From Acidovorax sp. (GTDB lineage Bacteria > Pseudomonadota > Gammaproteobacteria > Burkholderiales > Burkholderiaceae_C), in the NCBI GenBank assembly GCA_030692685.1, contig JAUXZO010000087.1, positions 1 through 44,330 on the forward strand: 44,330 nucleotides of DNA, given 5' to 3'. Of the stretch, positions 38,785 to 44,330 are shown piece by piece. How positions within the stretch are numbered: position 1 is the stretch's first letter; each line of letters opens with the position of its first letter. The position numbers and the translations under genes were made by a program. The notes below the pieces were generated by a model that saw only the letters and a list, made by a program, of their open reading frames with translations, was not told where the DNA came from and ran no database searches.

Positions 38785-39885
38785 TCAGAACCGCGAGGGC
38801 CGGTCGCCCGACAGAATGCGCTGCCACAGCTGGGCGCGGCGGGCTTCGTCTTCGACCGGCTCCAGCCATACGATGGGGCCCATCGGGGTGTCGCCAGAGA
38901 GCGCGGGGGGCTCGTCCAGGGTATTGGCCAAACCTTGGCGCTGCGTCAGGGTCCGGCTCACACCTGGGTCGAGCATGTAGTTGATCCACTGTGCCGCCAA
39001 CGCCACCTGGGTGGAGCGGCGGGTGATGGCCCAGCAATCAAGCCAGGCCAGCGCCCCTTCACGCGGCACCACGTAGCCCACATCCAGGCCCGCGTCACGC
39101 AACTGCTTGAGCTGCTGCTGGCCGTAGTTGGCGTGCATTACCGCCACCTTGTGCTTGCGAAACAGCTCCAGCGATTCTTCCGGCAGACTGTAGAACGAGC
39201 GCACATTGCGGCGCAGCGCCACCAGGTCCTTGGCCAGCGCGCTGAAGTGGCCGGGATCAATGCGAAACGGCGAAAGCCCCCGGTACATGGCCGCCAGCGA
39301 AAACCCGTGGCTGCTACCGTCAAAGGCCAGCACCTTGCCCTGCCAGAGCGGGTCCCACAACACCGAAATGGACTGCGGCGGCGCCATGAACTGCCGCCGG
39401 TCGTAGATGAGCCCCATTTCTGAATAGGTGTAGGGCATGGCATACACGTCGGCCCCTTGCGTGATGCCGGCGATGGCCTGCAACTGACGGAACCGCGGCA
39501 ACTGGCCTGCGGTATTGGGAATGCTGCCCATGGGCAGCGGGGTGAGCAGGCGCTGGCCCACCAAGCGGGATATTTCTGACGTGTTGGCGGCCACCAGGTC
39601 AAAACCCGGGCCCTCGGTGTTGGCAAGCTGGGCACGCAACACGTCGTCTGACGCCACCGTGGTGATCTCCACCTTGACCCCGTGCCGCTTCTCAAACACC
39701 GCCACGATGTCAGGGTCGGCATAACCGGGCCATGACAACACGCGCAGCACCGTTGCGGCCTGCACATTCGACACAGACAGCCCGGCAACCGCAGCAACCG
39801 CCGAAAACAACGCAGCCAGGCCACCGCGCCGCGCCGCCTGCTGCACCCTGGCACCCGCCGTTCGCCACCGCGTTGTGAAGGCCAT
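38785..39885 (-). CDS. PotD-like periplasmic solute-binding protein (polyamine type)
   Basis: The product (366 residues) has a signal peptide ending near VSNVQAA and a type II periplasmic binding fold of the PotD/PotF family: TVLRVLSWPGYADPDIVAVFEKRHGVKVEI, then FDLVAANTSEISRLVGQRLLTPLPMGSIPN, and PYTYSEMGLIYDRR. The WxD pair that contacts polyamine in PotD (W255/D257 in E. coli) is kept as W281/D283 in ALAWLDCWAI. The position of PotD W229 seems replaced (MHANYGQ). No permease or ATPase genes accompany it; a membrane cyclase follows at once. ATG at 39885 has AGGGA before it; ATG at 39906 is possible. It is divergent from dnaG, with 57 bp between starts. Confidence 0.88.
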   Translation of the reverse strand: MAFTTRWRTAGARVQQAARRGGLAALFSAVAAVAGLSVSNVQAATVLRVLSWPGYADPDIVAVFEKRHGVKVEITTVASDDVLRAQLANTEGPGFDLVAANTSEISRLVGQRLLTPLPMGSIPNTAGQLPRFRQLQAIAGITQGADVYAMPYTYSEMGLIYDRRQFMAPPQSISVLWDPLWQGKVLAFDGSSHGFSLAAMYRGLSPFRIDPGHFSALAKDLVALRRNVRSFYSLPEESLELFRKHKVAVMHANYGQQQLKQLRDAGLDVGYVVPREGALAWLDCWAITRRSTQVALAAQWINYMLDPGVSRTLTQRQGLANTLDEPPALSGDTPMGPIVWLEPVEDEARRAQLWQRILSGDRPSRF

Positions 39886-39942
39886 ACCCCAATCCCTGCC
39901 CTGCATATCTGGTAACAAACAGTTTACGCGGACAATAGCTGC

Positions 39943-41964
39943 GTGACGATCCCTCAGTCTTTCATTCAGGAACTGCTCGCCCGTGTTGACGTGGTCGACA
40001 TCGTGGGCCGCTACGTGCAGCTGAAAAAAGGCGGGGCCAACTTTATGGGGTTGTGCCCTTTTCATGGAGAAAAGTCACCGTCTTTCAGCGTCAGCCCTGC
40101 CAAACAGTTCTATCACTGCTTTGGGTGCGGCAAAAACGGCAATGCCATCAGTTTTTTGATGGAACACGCGGGCATGGGCTTTGTGGAGGCCGTGCAAGAC
40201 CTGGCGCAGCAGGTGGGCCTGCAGGTGCCGGATGATGACATCTCGCCCCAAGACAAAGAGCGCGCGGCAGCGGCCCGTCAAAAGCAAGCCACCCTGAGCG
40301 ATGTGCTGGAAAAAGCGGCCGATGCCTACCGCCGCCAGTTGCGTGAATCGCAGCGCGCCATTGGCTACTTCAAGGGTCGGGGCGTATCGGGTGCGGTAGC
40401 CAAACTGTACGGGCTGGGCTATGCGCCCGAAGGCTGGCGCAGTCTGGCCAGCGTGTTCCCCAGCTATGACGACCCGCTGCTGGAAGAAAGTGGGCTGGTC
40501 ATCGTCAACGACGAAGACGGGGGAAAACGCTACGACCGGTTTCGCGACCGGGTGATGTTTCCCATTCGCAATGTGAAGGGCGAATTCATCGGTTTTGGCG
40601 GGCGTGTGCTGGGCGACGACAAGCCCAAATATCTCAACTCGCCCGAAACGCCGGTGTTCCACAAAGGGCGCGAGCTATATGGCCTGTTCGAGGCCCGCAC
40701 CGCCATCCGCGAAGCAGGCTACGCGCTGGTCACCGAAGGCTACATGGATGTTGTGGCGCTGGCGCAGTTGGGCTTCCCTAACGCGGTGGCCACACTGGGC
40801 ACCGCTTGCACGCCAGAACATGTGCAAAAGCTGCTGCGTTTTACCGAGTCGGTGGTGTTCAGCTTTGACGGCGACAACGCCGGTCGGCGCGCGGCCCGCA
40901 AGGCCCTGGACGGCGCCCTGCCGCACGCCACGGACACACGCAGCATCAAATTTCTGTTTCTGCCGACCGAGCACGACCCGGACAGTTTCATCCGCGCCCA
41001 CGGCACCGAGGCTTTTGCCCGCCTGGTGGGCGACGCCATGCCGCTGAGCCGGTTTCTGGTCGAAGCCGCCAGCGAGGGCTGCGACCTGGGCACCGCCGAA
41101 GGCCGCGCCCACATGGCCAGCAACGCGCGCCCGCTGTGGACGGCGCTGCCCGACGGGGTGCTCAAACGCCAGATGCTCAGCGAGTTGGCAGATCAAACCC
41201 AGCTCAACGCCCGGGATCTGTCCGAGCTGTGGAGCCAGGGCACCGGCCGGGACACCCCCCGCACTGCTGGCCCCGGCAACCCGCCCCGCCGCAGCCACAG
41301 CCCGGCGCAAGAAGAATCACCCCCGTGGGGCCACCCGCCGGATTCCGACGGATGGCCACCCCACGCCGAGCCCTCCACCCCGGGTTACAGCAGCTACGGA
41401 CATTCCGTCGAGCAACACAGCCAGCCAACGTTTCGCAAAAATGATGACTGGAAAGGCGGTGGCTGGAAAAAAAGGGGCAAAGACGCGGCGCAGTGGCCCC
41501 CACAACCCCGACTGCCGCGCACGCCCACGGCCAGCCGCACCGACCATGCGGCGCGCCTGCTGTTGTCGCACATGGCTTTTCTGGAAGAGCTGACACACGA
41601 CGACCATGGCACCTTGTGCTCGCAGCCGTCGCCGCATGGACCGCTGTTTGCCTGGCTGGAAGACCAGTTTCACGAACACGGCCCCCTGGCGTGGGCCGTG
41701 CTGCGCGAGAGCCTGCGCGACCATGAGTGCGAGGCTTTGGCCGTCAAGGTGATGACCGGGTCGCATGCGCAGACCGAGGGTGACCTGCAGGAGCTGCGGC
41801 TGGAGTTGCGCGATCTGCTCAACCGCATGCAGATCGAAGAGATCAAAGAACAACAAAAGCTGCTGGTTTTGCAGGTGGCGCAAGACCCCACGGCGCTGGA
41901 GCGCTACCGCGCTTTAGAGCAAAAGCGCAACGCTTTGCAGAGTGCAGCGGTGAAAATGACTTGA
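39943..41964 (+). CDS. dnaG: DNA primase DnaG
   Basis: DnaG makes RNA primers for replication. The 673-residue protein starts with GTG and has the CHC2 zinc domain (ligands C38, H41, C59, C62 in LCPFHGEKSPSFSVS...FYHCFGCG). The RNA polymerase/TOPRIM core carries VTEGYMDVVAL (catalytic Glu265) and FSFDGDNAGRRAARKAL. A C-terminal DnaB-binding helical domain ends at about 673. Between core and C-terminal domain is a Pro/Gly/Ser/Trp-rich linker (about 430-520, for example PPWGHPPDSDGWPPH) longer than in E. coli. It precedes rpoD as in the macromolecular-synthesis operon, but rpsU is not directly upstream. Confidence 0.97.
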   Translation: MTIPQSFIQELLARVDVVDIVGRYVQLKKGGANFMGLCPFHGEKSPSFSVSPAKQFYHCFGCGKNGNAISFLMEHAGMGFVEAVQDLAQQVGLQVPDDDISPQDKERAAAARQKQATLSDVLEKAADAYRRQLRESQRAIGYFKGRGVSGAVAKLYGLGYAPEGWRSLASVFPSYDDPLLEESGLVIVNDEDGGKRYDRFRDRVMFPIRNVKGEFIGFGGRVLGDDKPKYLNSPETPVFHKGRELYGLFEARTAIREAGYALVTEGYMDVVALAQLGFPNAVATLGTACTPEHVQKLLRFTESVVFSFDGDNAGRRAARKALDGALPHATDTRSIKFLFLPTEHDPDSFIRAHGTEAFARLVGDAMPLSRFLVEAASEGCDLGTAEGRAHMASNARPLWTALPDGVLKRQMLSELADQTQLNARDLSELWSQGTGRDTPRTAGPGNPPRRSHSPAQEESPPWGHPPDSDGWPPHAEPSTPGYSSYGHSVEQHSQPTFRKNDDWKGGGWKKRGKDAAQWPPQPRLPRTPTASRTDHAARLLLSHMAFLEELTHDDHGTLCSQPSPHGPLFAWLEDQFHEHGPLAWAVLRESLRDHECEALAVKVMTGSHAQTEGDLQELRLELRDLLNRMQIEEIKEQQKLLVLQVAQDPTALERYRALEQKRNALQSAAVKMT

Positions 41965-41985
41965 AATCTGCGCCAAAGGTATAAT
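41956..41985 (+). promoter_or_regulatory. Probable sigma-70 promoter for rpoD
   Basis: A perfect -10 TATAAT lies at 41980-41985. ATGACT at 41956-41961 (four of six to TTGACA) is 18 bp before it; TGACTT at 41957-41962 gives 17 bp. It overlaps the dnaG stop codon and lies about 245 bp before the rpoD ATG. Confidence 0.65.
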
Positions 41986-42138
41986 GTAGGGTTAGTTATC
42001 GGCAAGAGCGACAGCAGCACCTCCGAGCCGGGCCACCGTGACAAACGCGCACCTATGCGCTGATGGGCCCACTTATCGCAAGGACTGCACACCAAATGAT
42101 CGCCCAGACATCTTGCCTCTGAGGGCCTCCCCTCGAAG

Positions 42139-42161
42139 CGCAAAGCAGTTGTAGCTTTGCG
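42139..42161 (+). other. Perfect 8-bp hairpin in the rpoD leader
   Basis: CGCAAAGC, loop AGTTGTA, GCTTTGCG. It lies about 70 bp before the rpoD start within a leader of roughly 240 nt. No T tract follows, so it is not a standard terminator. Its role is unknown. Confidence 0.6.
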
Positions 42162-42231
42162 TTGCCACCCGCGCCGGGACCCAAGGCGCTTGCGTTTTCT
42201 TTGTGTCCGTTTTTGATCCTGAGGTTGTTAC

Positions 42232-44330
42232 ATGCCTGCTCAAAAGTCCGCGAAGCCATCCAAGTCCGCCCCAGGCACCGCCGCAAAGGCTGTCTCCAAA
42301 ACCGCTGCCAAAGCCCCGCCCAAGGTTGCTCCTAAAAAAGCTGCCGCCGCGCCCGCCCCGGTTGCCAAGAAAGTGAAAACTGTGCCCGTGAAAAGTTCTG
42401 CCGAGCTGACAAAAGCTGCCGATGAATTGCTGAAGAAGAAGCCCGCCGCTAAGGCTGTGGTGTCTGACGACGACGAAACCCCGAAAAAGCGCCCAGGCCG
42501 CCCTGCCAAAGCCGCAGGTGCCGCCGAAGCCAAGGCCCCCGCCAAGCGTGGCCGCAAGCCAAAGGCGGGTGCCGCCAGCGACGAAAGCGGTGACGACACC
42601 GACCTGTCTGACATCGAAGCCGATCTGGAAGGTGAAGTCGAAGAGACCACCACCGAAACCACGGCGACGGTCGAGAAGGTCAAGCCCCTTCGCATGAAGA
42701 TCAGCAAGGCGAAGGAACGCGCCTTGATGAAGGAATTCGGCCTGGACGAAACCGTCCTGTCCGAAGAAGACATGGCCAAGCGCCGTGCACGCCTGAAGGC
42801 GCTGATCAAGCTGGGCAAAACGCGCGGCTACCTTACCCACGTCGAAATCAACGACCACTTGCCCGACAAGCTGGTCGATGCTGAAACCCTTGAAGCCGTC
42901 ATCACCACCCTGAACGACCTGGGCGTGGCGGTGTATGAGCAGACGCCCGACGCTGAGGCGCTGATCATCACGGACAACGCTCCCGCTGGCGCTACTGAAG
43001 AAGAAGCCGAAGAAGCTGCGGAAGCCGCGCTGTCCACCGTGGACTCGGAGTTCGGCCGGACCACCGACCCGGTTCGCATGTACATGCGCGAAATGGGCAC
43101 GGTCGAGCTGCTGACGCGTGAAGGCGAAATCGAAATCGCCAAGCGCATCGAAGGCGGTTTGATGGCCATGATGGAGGCGATCAGTGCATCGCCCGCCACC
43201 ATTGCCGAAATCCTGAACATGGGCGAAGACATCCGCGAAGGCAAGGTCGTCATTTCGACCATCGTGGACGGTTTCTCCAACCCCAACGAGGCCGACGACT
43301 ATGTGGCCGAAGAAGACTTCGACGAATTTGACGAAGCCGATGACGACGACGGCAAGGGCGGCTCCAAGGCGCTGACCAAGAAGCTCGAAGAACTCAAGAA
43401 GCAGGCGCTGGAGCGCTTTGACAAACTGCGCGAGCTGTTTGAAAAAGTGCACAAGGTGTACGACAAGGAAGGCTACGGCACGCCAGCCTATGTCAAGGCG
43501 CAAAACGCCCTGTCTGAAGAGCTGATGACTATTCGGTTCACCGCCAAGACCATCGAAAAGCTGTGCGACATGGTGCGCGGCCAGGTGGACGATGTGCGCA
43601 AGAAGGAACGCGAGCTGCGCCGCATCATTGTGGACAAGTGCGGCATGCCGCAGGAAACCTTTGTGAAGGACTTCCCGCCCAACCTGCTGAACCTGAACTG
43701 GGTCGAAAAGCAGGCCAATGCGGGCAAGCCCTGGTCTGCGGTGATGGCGCGCAATGTGCCGCCCATTCAAGATCTGCAGCAAAAGCTGATGGACCTGCAG
43801 TCGCGCGTGGTCGTGCCGCTGCCCGAACTCAAGGGCATCAACAAGCGCATGAACGAAGGTGAAGCCACCTCGCGCGATGCCAAGAAGGAAATGATCGAGG
43901 CCAATCTGCGCCTTGTGATCTCGATTGCCAAGAAGTACACGAACCGCGGGCTGCAGTTCCTGGATCTGATCCAGGAAGGCAACATCGGCCTGATGAAGGC
44001 GGTGGACAAGTTCGAATACCGCCGGGGCTACAAGTTCTCGACGTATGCCACGTGGTGGATTCGCCAGGCCATCACCCGCTCGATCGCCGATCAGGCGCGC
44101 ACCATCCGGATTCCGGTGCACATGATCGAGACCATCAACAAGATGAACCGCATCAGCCGCCAACACTTGCAAGAGTTTGGTTTCGAGCCCGATGCGTCCA
44201 TCCTGGCCGAGAAGATGGAGATGCCGGAAGAGAAGATCCGCAAGATCATGAAGATCGCCAAAGAGCCGATCTCGATGGAAACACCGATCGGTGACGATGA
44301 CGATTCCCACCTCGGCGATTTCATCGAGGA
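42232..44330 (+). CDS. rpoD: RNA polymerase primary sigma factor RpoD (3' end outside window)
   Basis: This is the housekeeping sigma-70 factor. The frame starts [15 protein letters not shown] and runs open to the window edge (699 codons so far). The N-terminal tail of about 140 residues is Lys/Ala/Pro-rich and histone H1-like ([15 protein letters not shown]), longer than in E. coli. Region 1.1 follows, then 1.2 ([21 protein letters not shown]), a non-conserved acidic segment, and regions 2.1-2.4 ([61 protein letters not shown]). Region 3 begins at [19 protein letters not shown]. Region 4 lies beyond the window. GAGG precedes the ATG by about ten bases. dnaG lies upstream. Confidence 0.97.
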   Translation, partial: MPAQKSAKPSKSAPGTAAKAVSKTAAKAPPKVAPKKAAAAPAPVAKKVKTVPVKSSAELTKAADELLKKKPAAKAVVSDDDETPKKRPGRPAKAAGAAEAKAPAKRGRKPKAGAASDESGDDTDLSDIEADLEGEVEETTTETTATVEKVKPLRMKISKAKERALMKEFGLDETVLSEEDMAKRRARLKALIKLGKTRGYLTHVEINDHLPDKLVDAETLEAVITTLNDLGVAVYEQTPDAEALIITDNAPAGATEEEAEEAAEAALSTVDSEFGRTTDPVRMYMREMGTVELLTREGEIEIAKRIEGGLMAMMEAISASPATIAEILNMGEDIREGKVVISTIVDGFSNPNEADDYVAEEDFDEFDEADDDDGKGGSKALTKKLEELKKQALERFDKLRELFEKVHKVYDKEGYGTPAYVKAQNALSEELMTIRFTAKTIEKLCDMVRGQVDDVRKKERELRRIIVDKCGMPQETFVKDFPPNLLNLNWVEKQANAGKPWSAVMARNVPPIQDLQQKLMDLQSRVVVPLPELKGINKRMNEGEATSRDAKKEMIEANLRLVISIAKKYTNRGLQFLDLIQEGNIGLMKAVDKFEYRRGYKFSTYATWWIRQAITRSIADQARTIRIPVHMIETINKMNRISRQHLQEFGFEPDASILAEKMEMPEEKIRKIMKIAKEPISMETPIGDDDDSHLGDFIE

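Noticed and set aside
42073..44310. 745-codon open frame on the minus strand
   Set aside because: Antisense shadow of rpoD, whose plus-strand frame has all sigma-70 motifs.

Overview
The window looks like a chromosomal segment of a betaproteobacterium of the order Burkholderiales, most likely family Comamonadaceae (Acidovorax/Rhodoferax-like). I infer this from the protein sequences, the high GC content, the gene order hfq-hflX-hflK-hflC-hisZ-purA, and two kinds of intergenic repeat that I associate with that family. No rRNA gene, tRNA gene or CRISPR array was seen.

Layout. 1-2416 is a decayed mobile region. It holds a dead 1,220-bp IS3-family element with intact-looking 25-bp inverted repeats, next to fragments of an IS66-like transposase and of an unidentified gene. 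2536-25378 is a long, almost entirely minus-strand housekeeping block. In transcription order (high to low coordinate) it reads surE-pcm-nlpD-rluD, scpB-rluB, ndk, rlmN-pilF-rodZ-ispG-hisS-yfgM-bamB-der-hfq-hflX-hflK-hflC, then after a terminator hisZ-purA, and finally a phosphoribosyltransferase gene. Many of these genes overlap by a few bases, and several start with GTG or TTG. 25550-32069 is plus-strand: a quinone oxidoreductase, a soluble diguanylate cyclase, a Tat-exported PhoD phosphatase and a lipoprotein gamma-glutamyltransferase, separated by repeat-rich gaps. 32177-33834 is a lower-GC island that reads like integron gene cassettes. A gene with a HEPN-like motif, split by one in-frame TAA, is followed by an attC-like site and then a small cassette-type ORF. 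34328-39885 is minus-strand: a TauE/SafE permease with a frameshifted C-terminus, an acyl-CoA synthetase, a membrane diguanylate cyclase and a PotD-like periplasmic binding protein. 39943-44330 is plus-strand: dnaG and the 5' part of rpoD, which runs off the window.

How the genes work together. The central block combines envelope biogenesis (bamB, yfgM, rodZ, pilF, nlpD), RNA modification (rlmN, rluB, rluD), GTPases for ribosome assembly or rescue (der, hflX), protease control (hflK/hflC), RNA chaperoning (hfq), and histidine, purine and isoprenoid metabolism. dnaG-rpoD is the core of the macromolecular-synthesis operon. The two most interesting regions are the PotD-like protein plus membrane diguanylate cyclase pair, with no transporter genes nearby (compare NspS-MbaA of Vibrio), and the orphan cassette region at 32.2-33.8 kb.
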